DNA from: Methanofollis formosanus
GTDB lineage: Archaea; Halobacteriota; Methanomicrobia; Methanomicrobiales; Methanofollaceae
Assembly: GCF_019633745.1 (NCBI RefSeq)
Contig: NZ_CP037968.1
Span: forward strand, 744,001 to 808,000
Reading direction: 5' to 3'
Length of the DNA: 64,000 bases
A program made the position numbers and the translations under genes. The notes beneath the pieces are model-generated. The model was not told the origin of the DNA, ran no database searches, and worked only from the letters and a program-made list of their open reading frames with translations. Positions 24,126-33,459 of this stretch are shown here, piece after piece. Each line of letters begins with the position of its first letter. Positions within the stretch are counted from its first letter, which is position 1.

Positions 24126-27100
24126 ATGAATTTAGAGCGAAAAGCATGTGTTGTGCTGCTGGTCATCGGGCTCTCTCTGATGACAGCGCCGGGTACGGCA
24201 CGGGACATCGCGGTCGGCGATACCTTCTTCGCGTACGAAGAGACGGAAAACCTCGACTTCTCCGCACTCAACGAGACGGTGTTCACCGGGACCGGGGAGA
24301 GCCTCAGGTACCTGACCAGGTACGAGAAAGACAACCCCGAATATGGTCAGATGAACCAGTTCGGGCTTGTGGAGCGGGATGGGGTTCTCACGATCAGTAC
24401 GGATCTGACGTCGTACGACTACGATTCTGTCGATTTCGGTACCTACTTTGCCGAGACCGCGAGTTACACCACGAACTCCAGGGTCTACCTCCGCGAACCC
24501 AAACTCTTACTCGACGTCGTCCTTGCCTCTGACAGGTCATCCTCGGTCGCCGGCAAGACCGTGACCCCGGACACCGGAATCCTCTTCAAGGTCGGTTCCG
24601 GCAGGGTCGGGACCAACTACCGGGACGGTGACGAGTATGCCCGGGTCAGGATCGAACTGAAGGCGTCGAACGGCGCCGTTTTCTCCAAGATCGGCGACGT
24701 GGACCTCACCAACCAGGATCTCACCGACTCAACAATCTTCCTTGGTGACGACGTCCACCTTGCCGACCTCGACGACGACACGTACATGGCCCGCGCCGTC
24801 TGGGACAGCCCTCGTGGTTTCTCCGACTATGCCGACTACTCCAACGGAGTGCAATTCACCATCTCTTCCATCGACCTCTCCATCGAGGCCGACAGGGAGA
24901 ATGTTATCAGGAACAATGCCTTTACTGTGACCGTCCAGGAAGACCTCAAGAAGTCCTACTACCTGTACATCAAAGACGCCGGGATCCCGGCCGACCAGTA
25001 CCCGTACATCAAGCCCGGTCAGTCGGGTGTGGTGCTTACCGATGGTGCATCCTTCACCGGTGCATCCGATACGGCCGCTGACGCCCTTGCCAACAGTGAG
25101 CGTGCAAAGGATGCAGGCGGTACGACCGTCGACGGTACGGCAGCGATCATCACCACCACCACCTCAGGCCTCAGGACCATCGGTATCGACACCACCGCCA
25201 GCACCGAAGACCGCTCCTTCACCATCAAGGTCGTCGACCCCGACGGCGCCACGAAGACCGACGAGGTGACGGTCACAGTCCAGAGAGGTGAAGTCACCGT
25301 CACGGCCGAGGGTGCGGGCAGTTACTACCATGGGGAGGAGATCAAACTCTGTGGGACCAACACCGACAGCGAGGAGATCTACCTCTTCATGACCGGTCCG
25401 AACATCGGCGACGGCAACGGGGTCTCGCTCGACGACCTCACCGCCTATGCTTCGAGGGGCAACTATGTCCATTGCCAGGTGGAGTCCGACGATACCTGGG
25501 GATACCGCTGGGACACCTCGAAATTTTTCGACGCCGACTCTCCTTTTGTCCTTGACTCCGGCACGTACACCCTCTATGCCGTCAGTGCCAGCGAGAACGC
25601 GGACGGGTACGTCCACAGGTCGAACCTGGATGACGTCAGGTACCAGACCATCGGTGTCTACCTCAAAAATCCGACCCTCTCTCTCGACGACATCGAGTCC
25701 AGGTTCGCCAAAGGCGGCTACCTCACCATCTCAGGCACCGCCACCGGTGCCCCTGACCATGTCGCCCTCTGGCTATTCGGAAAGAACTTCCGCATCTTCG
25801 GTGCGGAGGTGCCGGTCAGGGCCGACGGTACCTTCGAGTATACCCTCTATCGCGAGGACACCCGGATGCTCTCCAGCGGCCAGCATTATATCGTCGTCCA
25901 GCACCCGATGGCTGATCATCTCTTCAACGTCTTCCCGGTCATGCCCGACAACGCCACCGACGGCAGGATCGCCAACGACTGGTCCTCAGATATCGTCGAC
26001 CTGGGAACTCTTCCCGCCTCAGACGCAGCGACCGCCCTGACCGACATGATCGAGTCCCCACACTGTTATGATATCTACCAGAAGGCCTCCTTTATGGTCG
26101 AAGAACCCTGGATCGCTATCGACCCGATCGAGAACAGGAGCGTCGGGGACCGGTTCACGATCACCGGCACCACCAACATCGCCGTCAATGATTATTTGAA
26201 TTTCGACGTCTCCTCCACGTCCTTCGAGCCCTCTGAAAAGACTTCGTACTATGATCCCTTCTCCCATGCTTCCGGATGGGTCTGGATCGACGAGGGCACC
26301 GATCGCAACCGGTGGTCCTGCGAGATTGACACGAAAACGTTCCAGCCGGACACATACTCTTTCATTATCGAGTCGGTGGACAACGATGTCTCACGAAGCG
26401 CCACCTTCACCCTGGAGGGAGATTCGTATCTGCCGCCCGAGCCTTCGGGCGGGAACTATAGGGTATTTCTCTATTCTTCTCCGTTCCCGGACCGCATCAA
26501 TGCCGGCGAGAGCGTTCTGGTAGAGGGGGTGCTTGACCTGAAGGACGCGGGTGACTACACCTTCCCTGATGACGAAAGCCTTGAATTCTACTCCGAACTG
26601 GAGGATCTGACATGGAGTTATAACCTCAAGGTGAACGGCAGGAACCTCTTCATTGATCCAAAGAAATCTTCATCCAGGTATCTCCGTCTCTCGGGATGGG
26701 ACCTCGCGTACAAAGCAGGATCCAACAACGTCAGGATCGAGATCAGTCTGAACGGCAACGCCCCTGCAACCTCCTCCCCCCATGATCAGACCCTCTTCAG
26801 AGTCAGACAGATGGACGGCAACGAAACCCTGGTAGAAGGGAGCGAGTATATCCTCCGCTTCACCCCCTCAGGGGGAACGCCGCCGGTGACGACCGCCATA
26901 CCCCTCTCCACCGGATGGAACTTCGTCTCTATCCCCAGGAACCTGGCAACTGGCAGCGACACCGCCGCCATCTTCGCCGCCGTCGATACCGCCGATCACT
27001 CGGTCCTCAGGTACGACACCGCCTCCGGCACCTGGTCGGCCCTGAAAGCCGACGACCCCCTCAGGCCGCTTGAGGGCTACTGGATCTACTCGACCACGGC

Positions 27101-27404
27101 CACGACCATCCCCCTCACCTACTCCACCGCCTCGGTGCAGCCGCCCTCCGAACGCGCGCTGACGGCCGGGTGGAACGCCGTCGGACTCTCGGAAACCAGG
27201 CCCGCGGCCGCACGAGACGCCCTTCTTTCCCTGAAAGACACATGGACCACCCTCATCGGGTTCGACAGGATGAACCAGCAGTACGAGACCTCGATCATCA
27301 GGGGCGGCAGCGGCATCCACAGCGACAGCAGAGAGATGCTGCCGGCGAAGGGATACTGGCTTTACATGACCGAAAACGGCACACTCTGCGCGATCGGGGC
27401 GTGA
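24126..27404 (+). CDS. Large secreted DUF3821-type surface protein
   Basis: A 1092-residue exported protein. The signal peptide covers about residues 1-25. The next region, starting IAVGDTFFAYEETENLDFSA, matches the Methanomicrobiales family I know as DUF3821. The middle is rich in Asp, Thr and Ser with several Ig-like beta segments. The C-terminal 170 residues contain two related modules (GWNFVSIPRNLA and GWNAVGLSETRP, each with a following GYWIYS or GYWLYM motif). No C-terminal membrane anchor or PGF motif. It could be an S-layer-associated or adhesive protein. The PKD-dockerin gene follows after 11 bp, so the two are probably co-expressed. Confidence 0.8.
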   Translation: MNLERKACVVLLVIGLSLMTAPGTARDIAVGDTFFAYEETENLDFSALNETVFTGTGESLRYLTRYEKDNPEYGQMNQFGLVERDGVLTISTDLTSYDYDSVDFGTYFAETASYTTNSRVYLREPKLLLDVVLASDRSSSVAGKTVTPDTGILFKVGSGRVGTNYRDGDEYARVRIELKASNGAVFSKIGDVDLTNQDLTDSTIFLGDDVHLADLDDDTYMARAVWDSPRGFSDYADYSNGVQFTISSIDLSIEADRENVIRNNAFTVTVQEDLKKSYYLYIKDAGIPADQYPYIKPGQSGVVLTDGASFTGASDTAADALANSERAKDAGGTTVDGTAAIITTTTSGLRTIGIDTTASTEDRSFTIKVVDPDGATKTDEVTVTVQRGEVTVTAEGAGSYYHGEEIKLCGTNTDSEEIYLFMTGPNIGDGNGVSLDDLTAYASRGNYVHCQVESDDTWGYRWDTSKFFDADSPFVLDSGTYTLYAVSASENADGYVHRSNLDDVRYQTIGVYLKNPTLSLDDIESRFAKGGYLTISGTATGAPDHVALWLFGKNFRIFGAEVPVRADGTFEYTLYREDTRMLSSGQHYIVVQHPMADHLFNVFPVMPDNATDGRIANDWSSDIVDLGTLPASDAATALTDMIESPHCYDIYQKASFMVEEPWIAIDPIENRSVGDRFTITGTTNIAVNDYLNFDVSSTSFEPSEKTSYYDPFSHASGWVWIDEGTDRNRWSCEIDTKTFQPDTYSFIIESVDNDVSRSATFTLEGDSYLPPEPSGGNYRVFLYSSPFPDRINAGESVLVEGVLDLKDAGDYTFPDDESLEFYSELEDLTWSYNLKVNGRNLFIDPKKSSSRYLRLSGWDLAYKAGSNNVRIEISLNGNAPATSSPHDQTLFRVRQMDGNETLVEGSEYILRFTPSGGTPPVTTAIPLSTGWNFVSIPRNLATGSDTAAIFAAVDTADHSVLRYDTASGTWSALKADDPLRPLEGYWIYSTTATTIPLTYSTASVQPPSERALTAGWNAVGLSETRPAAARDALLSLKDTWTTLIGFDRMNQQYETSIIRGGSGIHSDSREMLPAKGYWLYMTENGTLCAIGA

Positions 27405-27415
27405 GGAGGGGAAGC

Positions 27416-28273
27416 ATGATATCATCCATCAGTCCTGCAAAGGGACTCCTCCTCTGCCTCTTCCTCGCCGCGGTATGCATCGTCCCGGCCGCGGCGGACG
27501 ACATGCCTGTTTTTCCGCAGGAGGTCTACGGGTCGGTGACCTGCGGAGAGACCCCCGCGCCGGTCGGAACCATCGTCACCGCCCATATCGACGGCACGGT
27601 CTGCGGGAGGTTCGCCCTGCAGGAGGCCGGGACCATGGGGGGCCCCGGGATCTTTCATGACCGTCTGGTCATCTCCAGCGAGGATGCGGGTGCAACCGTC
27701 AGATTCAGGGTGAACGGCGAACCCGCCGAGGAAGAACTGACCTTTACCCCCGGCGCCGTCACCCGCTTCAATCTCACGGCACCGGAGAGCGCTCTCGTCC
27801 CGTCGGGAACCCATGCCGCCTTCACCGCCTCGCCCACCCTCGGCGTGGCTCCGTTCGAGGTCAGGTTCACCGATCTCTCGACCGGCGACGTGACGACATG
27901 GTCCTGGGACTTCGGCGACGGCACCGGGTCGACCGAGCAGGACCCGGTCCACACCTACCGGTCCTCAGGCATCTACACCGTCAGCCTCACCGTGAACAGC
28001 GATGAGGACACCGCGACGAAACCGGTATATATCAACGTCCTGCCGATCCTTCTCGGTGACGCCAACGACGACGGGACCATCGATCAGGCCGACACGCTCA
28101 GGGTGCTCAAGGAAGTCGTCGGCCTGACCGAGAAGCCGGAACCCAACAGCGCCGTCTTCCGGCAGACCGACGTCCACGCCAACGAGGTCATCGAGATCGG
28201 CGACGCCCTCTATATCGCCCAATACAACGTGGGGCTGCGGGATCCGTGGTTCAAAGAGATCACGGCCTCCTGA
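27416..28273 (+). CDS. Secreted PKD-domain protein with C-terminal dockerin-like module
   Basis: A 285-residue exported protein: signal peptide about 1-27, a beta domain at about 30-125, one PKD domain at about 130-205 (APFEVRFTDLSTG, WSWDFGDGTGS, VHTYRSSGIYTVSLTV), and a dockerin type I-like end. The latter has GDANDDGTIDQADTLRVLK near 212 and a second EF-hand-like segment HANEVIEIGDALYIAQY. Dockerins bind cohesins and hold surface complexes together. GGAGGGG lies 5 bases before the ATG. No cohesin is visible in this window. Confidence 0.82.
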   Translation: MISSISPAKGLLLCLFLAAVCIVPAAADDMPVFPQEVYGSVTCGETPAPVGTIVTAHIDGTVCGRFALQEAGTMGGPGIFHDRLVISSEDAGATVRFRVNGEPAEEELTFTPGAVTRFNLTAPESALVPSGTHAAFTASPTLGVAPFEVRFTDLSTGDVTTWSWDFGDGTGSTEQDPVHTYRSSGIYTVSLTVNSDEDTATKPVYINVLPILLGDANDDGTIDQADTLRVLKEVVGLTEKPEPNSAVFRQTDVHANEVIEIGDALYIAQYNVGLRDPWFKEITAS

Positions 28274-28286
28274 CGGCCAGAATATC

Positions 28287-28293
28287 TTTTTTT
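28287..28293 (+). terminator. Oligo-T terminator after the PKD gene
   Basis: Seven T residues 14 bp past the stop, immediately before the MITE-like element. Confidence 0.55.
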
Positions 28294-28294
28294 G

Positions 28295-28534
28295 GGCTCT
28301 GCAGAAAACATCCTCTTTTCATCACCTCAACCCCTCTGTGAACTGAATCCATCGCCTTCCCTCCTGCTCACGCCGGGGGCTCCGCCCCCGGACCCCCTGG
28401 ATAAAGATTGGAGTGGAAGGCGGAGAAATGACCCTGAAAGGGAGGTTGCAGTCCTCCGCTTATCGCTCGCGCGGGGGCAGGGTGGCGGCCAGCCCCCCGT
28501 CGAAGAGAACCATCAAGATGATTTCTACAAAGCC
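28295..28534 (+). repeat. MITE-like element, 240 bp, imperfect terminal inverted repeats
   Basis: The left end is GGCTCTGCAGAAAACATCCT; the right end, read from outside, is GGCTTTGTAGAAATCATCTT. The ends match at 16 of the first 19 positions. Inside are two GC-rich palindromes and no coding frame. Partial relatives at 12842-13082 and 48805-49025 are in inverted orientation. This is the best-preserved copy of this family here. Confidence 0.75.
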
Positions 28535-28885
28535 TTTATTTGGCTCTGTTGAATTGGGCATGAGAAGAGCACGCCTCAGGTACACGGGATGAAAATTCCT
28601 GTGGATCTCAAGGGTGTACACGAATCCTTTCTTTCCTCTGGAGCCTGACAACAGGTGGGAACATCGCTTCATCGCCGCCCTTCGGCTATCTTCGTCGTGG
28701 GGGGTCCGGGGGGTTTCCCCCCGGCGCGAGATGACGGTGAAGATCCTGTGATCGGGGGCGGCACGTTCTGATCATCACGCCTTCCCACACGCTTACGCCG
28801 GGGGCTCTGCCCCCGGAACCCCCGGGACGAAGATAGGGGCGGCCAGCCCCCCGCAAAGAGAGCCATCCAGAGCATTTCTACAAAG
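28535..28885 (+). repeat. Dispersed 3'-end repeat copy plus partial MITE-like end
   Basis: GGCTCTGTTGAATTGGGCAT (28543-28562) opens a copy of the gene-3'-end family, continuing through CTCAGGTACACGGGATGAAA, CGCCGCCCTTCGGCTATCTTC and the GCGCGAGATGACGGTGAAG core, ending in GGGGGCGGCACG. A second GC-rich palindrome near 28800 leads to a reversed GGCTTTGTAGAAATGCTC end at 28870-28887. Confidence 0.7.
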
Positions 28886-28917
28886 CCCGATTAAAAAATC
28901 TAAGAGGCGGTGCTCCC

Positions 28918-29203
28918 GAAATCCCCCACGATCCGGACTTTTCTGCCGCCATTTTCAGGGGTGTACCGGGGGTTCATGGCCTCCGACATTACCCCGAGTC
29001 ATATAGCCGATCTACGGGCCTTGAGAGGCCCGGTTTCTCCCACGCATCGGAGGAAATACGGCCCCTATAGCCAGATCCATAAAGAAGCCCGATCCGGGCT
29101 CGTATCGGGGAGTCTGTGCCAGGATCCGGGGGCGATATGGTCGTATTTGAGGGCGGGTCCGCCGTGGCGAAATCCTGATCCCCTCATCATGAAGATAGGG
29201 GCC
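28918..29203. other. Folded gene-free region, possible structured RNA
   Basis: There is no protein frame with family features. A 9-bp perfect helix is possible between GGCCCCTAT (29060-29068) and ATAGGGGCC (29194-29202). It encloses AGCCCG/CGGGCT (29086-29091 with 29095-29100) and CAGGAT/ATCCTG (29120-29125 with 29171-29176), plus a GGCGGGTCCGCC hairpin; CGGGCC/GGCCCG lies just upstream. ATTAAAAAATC at about 28889-28899 could be a plus-strand TATA or a minus-strand terminator, so the strand is unclear. The right part resembles the GAAGATAGGGGC core of the dispersed repeats. Confidence 0.35.
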
Positions 29204-29212
29204 GGCACCCAG

Positions 29213-29222
29213 CAAAAAAAAA
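29213..29222 (-). terminator. Oligo-T terminator of the pyrG-to-phosphatidyltransferase operon
   Basis: Ten T residues on the transcribed strand, 10 bp past the last stop codon of the operon. Confidence 0.6.
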
Positions 29223-29231
29223 GAGAGCGGA

Positions 29232-29825
29232 TCAGAGTCGCTTCCAGATATAGACGATCCGCTGCAGGGCGGTATAATGCCCGAGCACCCCGAAGATGAC
29301 CAGGAGCCAGCCGAGGTACGGCATCCCGTACACCGGCGCCGCAAAGACGAGGTCCAGGACACCGGCGATGATGAGGAGCACCAGGCGGTCGGCCCGGCCC
29401 AGGATCCCGCCGTAGTACCTGCCCACCCCGAGGGCCTGGGCCTGGGTGCCCATGTACGAGGACATCAGCACGCCGGTGAGGGCGAAGACGCCGACCTGCC
29501 AGGAGGCCGCGCCGCCTGCGAAGATCCCGGTGATGATGACGATATCGGCGTACCGGTCGGAGACATGGTCGATGAAGTCGCCGCGCAGACTTGCGATCTC
29601 GAGTTCGCGGGCGAGCGCCCCGTCCAGCGCGTCGAAGACGGCGTTGACCGCAACCAGCAGGACACCCCAGGCGACCTCGCCGTAGTAAAAGGCGACGCCC
29701 GCCGCGAAGGCCGCGACCAGCGCGCCGACCGAGAAGAAGTTCGGCGTAAGCCCCAGGCGTTTCGACCCCGCGATCGCCGGGGTGAGAAGGCCGGCGACAT
29801 AGGGGCGGAGGCGATCGAGGGTCAT
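29232..29825 (-). CDS. CDP-alcohol phosphatidyltransferase (archaetidylinositol phosphate synthase type)
   Basis: A 197-residue membrane enzyme with five to six hydrophobic helices. The family active site DGAxxARx8GxxxDxxxD is seen as DALDGALARELEIASLRGDF followed by IDHVSD (about residues 64-89). It transfers archaetidyl groups from CDP-archaeol to an alcohol such as inositol phosphate in membrane lipid synthesis. The 4-bp overlap with the upstream kinase gene indicates coupling. The exact acceptor (inositol phosphate, glycerol phosphate or serine) cannot be read from sequence; the short form in an operon with a Fap7-like kinase favours archaetidylinositol phosphate synthase. Confidence 0.82.
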   Translation of the reverse strand: MTLDRLRPYVAGLLTPAIAGSKRLGLTPNFFSVGALVAAFAAGVAFYYGEVAWGVLLVAVNAVFDALDGALARELEIASLRGDFIDHVSDRYADIVIITGIFAGGAASWQVGVFALTGVLMSSYMGTQAQALGVGRYYGGILGRADRLVLLIIAGVLDLVFAAPVYGMPYLGWLLVIFGVLGHYTALQRIVYIWKRL

Positions 29826-30334
29826 AGCCCCTCCATGAGATAGGAGGACCAGTCGATCGTCCCGACAGACGGGGCGACCGTGCCGTCCATGAAGCCCTCG
29901 ACGAGGTCGGCGACATCCTCAGGACCAAGGGCGGTGACGTCCACCTCGAGCACCCGCTCCGCCGGGAAAAGGTCCAGCGTCTCGATCAGGATAACGTCCA
30001 GGGCCTCGGCCTCCGCGTTCTCCCGCACCTTCTCGCGGGCATAGCCGCGCGCCGCCAGTCGCTCTTCCAGGAGAGCGGGGCGGCAGCGGAGCACCACGAT
30101 CCGATCGCAGGGGAGGAGGTGGGCGAGGTGGCCCTCCACCACCCCATCGACCGGTTCAAAGGCCGCCGCCCATGCCTCGGCGTCCACGACCCGCGTGTCC
30201 CGCTCAGGGTCGTCACCGAGGACGAAAGGCCCGACCGTCTCGGTGGTATGCACCACCCGGCGGCCGCGCCCGGCCAGCACCGCCGCCACCGTGCTCTTCC
30301 CGGTGCCCGGCGTCCCGGTGATCCCGACCATCAT
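29822..30334 (-). CDS. AK6/Fap7-like adenylate kinase-family NTPase
   Basis: A 170-residue P-loop protein: Walker A GITGTPGTGKST (about residues 4-15) and a LID-like region around RGYAREKVRENAEAEALDVI, the signature of the AK6/hCINAP/Fap7 family. In eukaryotes and archaea these proteins act in small-subunit ribosome maturation and have adenylate kinase activity. It overlaps hisC and the phosphatidyltransferase gene by 4 bp each, within a tight operon. Confidence 0.85.
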   Translation of the reverse strand: MMVGITGTPGTGKSTVAAVLAGRGRRVVHTTETVGPFVLGDDPERDTRVVDAEAWAAAFEPVDGVVEGHLAHLLPCDRIVVLRCRPALLEERLAARGYAREKVRENAEAEALDVILIETLDLFPAERVLEVDVTALGPEDVADLVEGFMDGTVAPSVGTIDWSSYLMEGL

Positions 30335-31395
30335 CGCAGATCCCTGACCTTCTCAAGAAAGAGCTCGTTCTCCCAGTCTGCCCCGATGCTGACCCTGATA
30401 TACCGGTCTTCAAGCCCGGGGAAACTCCGGCACGACCTGACGACGACTCCACCCGCAGCAAGCCGCTCCATCGCCTCGTCTCCCTTCATGGGCGCCACGT
30501 CGATGAGGATGAAGTTCGCCTCAGACGGGGCCACCGGCAGGGGAATCTCGGCCATAAAACGATCTCTCCATCTCCTGACATGCGCCACGACCTCATGAAT
30601 GTGTGCCCGGTCGGCAAGCGCCGCCTCCGCCGCAGCAAGGGCGACACTGTTCACCGCAAAGGGCGTGGCCGCCTGCTCCAGGTGAGGAGCAAGCCATTCG
30701 GGGACGAAGGCATACCCGAAGCGCAGGCCAGCAAGCGAGTAGGCCTTGGACATCGTCCGCCCCTCGATGAGATGGTCGTACTCCCGCATCAGCGGGCGGT
30801 AGTCCACGTCAGAGAACTCGATATACGCGTTGTCCAGGAAGAGGAGACAGTCGGTCCGGTCCAGGATCTCACGCACCACGTCGACCGGCACGACGTTGCC
30901 GGTGGGGTTGTTCGGCGTGCAGAGGAAGGCAAGTTTTGCCCCCTGGCAGGCCTCGACGAACCGATCCGGATCGACCGAGAAGTCGGGCTCACGCGGGACC
31001 TCGACGACCTCCGCACCCTGTGCGGCGGCGGTCAGGTTGTAGAAGGAGAAGGTCGGGGTGGAGATGACGACACGGTCGCCGGGTTCCACCACGGTGCGCA
31101 CGACGGTCTCGATCACGCCGTCCATGCCGTTGCCGATGAGGAACGCATGATCGCCGTGAAGCCGCCGGAGGGCCACCGTCACCGCCGCGGCCCGTGCCGC
31201 CGGGTAGCGGTTCCCTTCCTTCAGGGCCGAGAGCCCTGCGGCGATGACCGCCTCAGAAGGAGAAGCGGGGTTTTCGTTGCTGGCAAGCCGCGCCACCCTC
31301 GAAAGCCCCTGCTCGCGCGCGATCTCCTCCGCGCTCTTTGCAAAGACGTACCCGCCTGCTGTAGCGTAACAGCGCCTAACGACCGAGCGCCTCAT
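30331..31395 (-). CDS. hisC: Histidinol-phosphate aminotransferase
   Basis: A 354-residue fold-type I PLP aminotransferase that converts imidazole acetol phosphate to histidinol phosphate. Visible: LASNENPASPSEAV near residue 38, the substrate-anchoring CTPNNPTGN (about 159), DNAYIEFSD (about 186) and the PLP-lysine motif MSKAYSLAGLRFGY (about 215). The start overlaps argD by 20 bp. hisD is elsewhere in this window (50-51.2 kb), so histidine genes are scattered. Confidence 0.9.
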   Translation of the reverse strand: MRRSVVRRCYATAGGYVFAKSAEEIAREQGLSRVARLASNENPASPSEAVIAAGLSALKEGNRYPAARAAAVTVALRRLHGDHAFLIGNGMDGVIETVVRTVVEPGDRVVISTPTFSFYNLTAAAQGAEVVEVPREPDFSVDPDRFVEACQGAKLAFLCTPNNPTGNVVPVDVVREILDRTDCLLFLDNAYIEFSDVDYRPLMREYDHLIEGRTMSKAYSLAGLRFGYAFVPEWLAPHLEQAATPFAVNSVALAAAEAALADRAHIHEVVAHVRRWRDRFMAEIPLPVAPSEANFILIDVAPMKGDEAMERLAAGGVVVRSCRSFPGLEDRYIRVSIGADWENELFLEKVRDLR

Positions 31396-32515
31396 TGATC
31401 ACACCGACGGCCGCGTCGATCTCCTCATCGGTGATGACAAGGGGCGGCACGAGCCTGATGTTCCCGTCGGCCGCGCAGTTGACGATCACCCCATGCTCGG
31501 CACAGTACTGCTGCACCTCGGCACAGCGCTCGCCGACCGTGAACCCGATCATCAGTCCCACCTGCCTGGGGTTCCAGGCGGCAAGCCCATCGGCGAAGCG
31601 TGCGCCTTTCGCCGGGATCGACGGGAGAAGTTCCTCGATCACGCTGATCGTCGCCCGTGCGGCGGCGCAGGCGAGCGGTCCGCCGGCGAAGGTGCTCCCA
31701 TGTTCGCCGCCCTTGAACTCAAGTCCCTTGCGGGCGACCAGCGCACCCATCGGGAACCCGCTGGCGATCCCCTTGGCCAGCGTGAGGATGTCGGGTTGCG
31801 CCTGCGTGTGCTGGAACGCAAACCACTTCCCGGTCCGTCCCATCCCGGTCTGGACCTCGTCGACGATCATCAGGGCGCCGTGCCGGTCGCAGCACGCCCT
31901 GATCCCTTCGAGGAAACCTTCGGGTGCGGGGATGACCCCTGACTCTCCCTGGATGGCCTCGACGATCACGCCGGCGACATCGCCGTCGAACGCCCGCTCG
32001 AGGGCGTCGAGATCGCCGTACTCGACGAAGGTGCATGCAGGTTCAAGGGGCTCGAACGGTTCCCTGATCGCCGGTTTGTGGGTGACCGCGAGCGACCCCA
32101 TCGTCCGCCCATGGAAACTGTGCGTGAAGGCGACGAACTTCTTCCTGCCGGTGGCAAGACGGGCAAGTTTGATCGCCCCTTCGTTCGCCTCGGCGCCGGA
32201 GTTCGAGAAGAAGGCCTTCCCCCCGACAAGACCGGAGATCTCCACGACCTTCTCGGCGAGTTCGGCCTGGTGCGGGACATAGAAGAGGTTCGAGCAGTGG
32301 ATCAGTTCGTGCGCCTGCTCACAGATCGCCTCCACCACCGTCGGGTGGCAGTGGCCGGTGCTGCAGACAGCGATCCCGGCGACACAGTCGATATATTCGC
32401 GCCCTTCCGCGTCCCAGAGACGGGCCCCCTGCCCGCGCACGATCTCGGTCGTGCGCGAGAAGGCGGGCATATAGTAGCGGGCGTCCAGTTCCCGATAGTT
32501 TTCTGCTAACTCCAT
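31376..32515 (-). CDS. argD: Acetylornithine aminotransferase-type class III aminotransferase
   Basis: A 379-residue class III PLP aminotransferase of the ArgD group, making N-acetylornithine in arginine synthesis. Motifs: VAGIAVCSTGHCHP (about residue 45), FFSNSGAEANEGAIKLAR (about 102), the aspartate motif MIVDEVQTGMGRTG (about 217) and TLAKGIASGFPMGA with the PLP lysine (about 245). It starts 12 bp after guaAB and overlaps hisC. Ornithine or lysine-pathway use is also possible within this family. Confidence 0.88.
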   Translation of the reverse strand: MELAENYRELDARYYMPAFSRTTEIVRGQGARLWDAEGREYIDCVAGIAVCSTGHCHPTVVEAICEQAHELIHCSNLFYVPHQAELAEKVVEISGLVGGKAFFSNSGAEANEGAIKLARLATGRKKFVAFTHSFHGRTMGSLAVTHKPAIREPFEPLEPACTFVEYGDLDALERAFDGDVAGVIVEAIQGESGVIPAPEGFLEGIRACCDRHGALMIVDEVQTGMGRTGKWFAFQHTQAQPDILTLAKGIASGFPMGALVARKGLEFKGGEHGSTFAGGPLACAAARATISVIEELLPSIPAKGARFADGLAAWNPRQVGLMIGFTVGERCAEVQQYCAEHGVIVNCAADGNIRLVPPLVITDEEIDAAVGVINEALGR

Positions 32516-32527
32516 ACCGTCATCATC

Positions 32528-33445
32528 TCATTCGTATTCGATAGTCGCAGGGGGCTTGGGGGTGATATCGTAGACCACCCGCGAGACCTCGGCGATCTCG
32601 GAGGCGATCCGGCCGGCGATCCTGACCAGGTCGTCGAAGGGCACCTCCAGCGGGTCGGCGGTCATGCCGTCGCGCGAGTTGACTGCCCTGACAGCGACGA
32701 CCCAGCCGAAACACCTGATGTCGCCCTTGACCCCGGTACCACGGCCGAGGAGCGCTGCAAAGCACTGCCAGGGCTGGTAGCGCTCGACGAGTTCGTCCTC
32801 CACGATGGCGTTCGCCTCACGGACGACCGCGATCTTATCCGGGGTCACCTCGCCGAGCACCCGCACCGCAAGCCCGGGGCCGGGGAAGGGCATCCTGTGC
32901 TGGATCTCGGCCGGCAGGCCCACGCCGCCGGCGACCTCGCGGACCTCGTCCTTGTACAGGTCGCGCAGGGGCTCGATCACCTTCTCGAACATCATGTCGA
33001 GAGGCATGCCGCCGACATTGTGGTGGCTCTTGATCCCGCCCTCGCTCTCGATCCGGTCGGGATAGATGGTACCCTGCAGGAGGTACTTCGCGCCGGTGGC
33101 CTTCGCCTCGCGCTCAAAGATCCTGATGAACCGCTCGCCGATGACCTTTCTCTTCTCTTCGGGATCGACGATCCCCTTCAGCGCCGCGAAGAACTCGTCG
33201 GCGGCGTTGACTCTCTTCACGCCGATATCACAGAAGACCTCGCAGATCCGCTCGCTCTCGCCCTTGCGCATCAGGCCGGTGTCCACATAGATGGGGATCA
33301 GGTTCTCCCCGATCGCCCGTGCCGCCAGCATCGCGCAGACCGAGGAGTCCACACCGCCGGAGAGCGCGACGACGACCTTCTCGTCCCCTGCCTCCCGTTT
33401 GATCTCATCGACTGCGCGCTCGATAAACTGCTCTACCTTGACCAT
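32528..33445 (-). CDS. guaAB: GMP synthase subunit B (ATP-pyrophosphatase)
   Basis: A 305-residue ATP-PPase subunit of the split archaeal GMP synthase that aminates XMP. The PP-loop SGGVDSSV is at about residue 30. Later features are [23 protein letters not shown] and the C-terminal dimerisation segment ending [12 protein letters not shown], identical in style to GuaA C-termini. The glutaminase subunit (guaAA) is not in this window. It lies 14 bp downstream of pyrG in a nucleotide and amino-acid operon; both enzymes use glutamine-derived ammonia. Confidence 0.95.
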   Translation of the reverse strand: MVKVEQFIERAVDEIKREAGDEKVVVALSGGVDSSVCAMLAARAIGENLIPIYVDTGLMRKGESERICEVFCDIGVKRVNAADEFFAALKGIVDPEEKRKVIGERFIRIFEREAKATGAKYLLQGTIYPDRIESEGGIKSHHNVGGMPLDMMFEKVIEPLRDLYKDEVREVAGGVGLPAEIQHRMPFPGPGLAVRVLGEVTPDKIAVVREANAIVEDELVERYQPWQCFAALLGRGTGVKGDIRCFGWVVAVRAVNSRDGMTADPLEVPFDDLVRIAGRIASEIAEVSRVVYDITPKPPATIEYE

Positions 33446-33459
33446 TGCTCAACCTCTTT

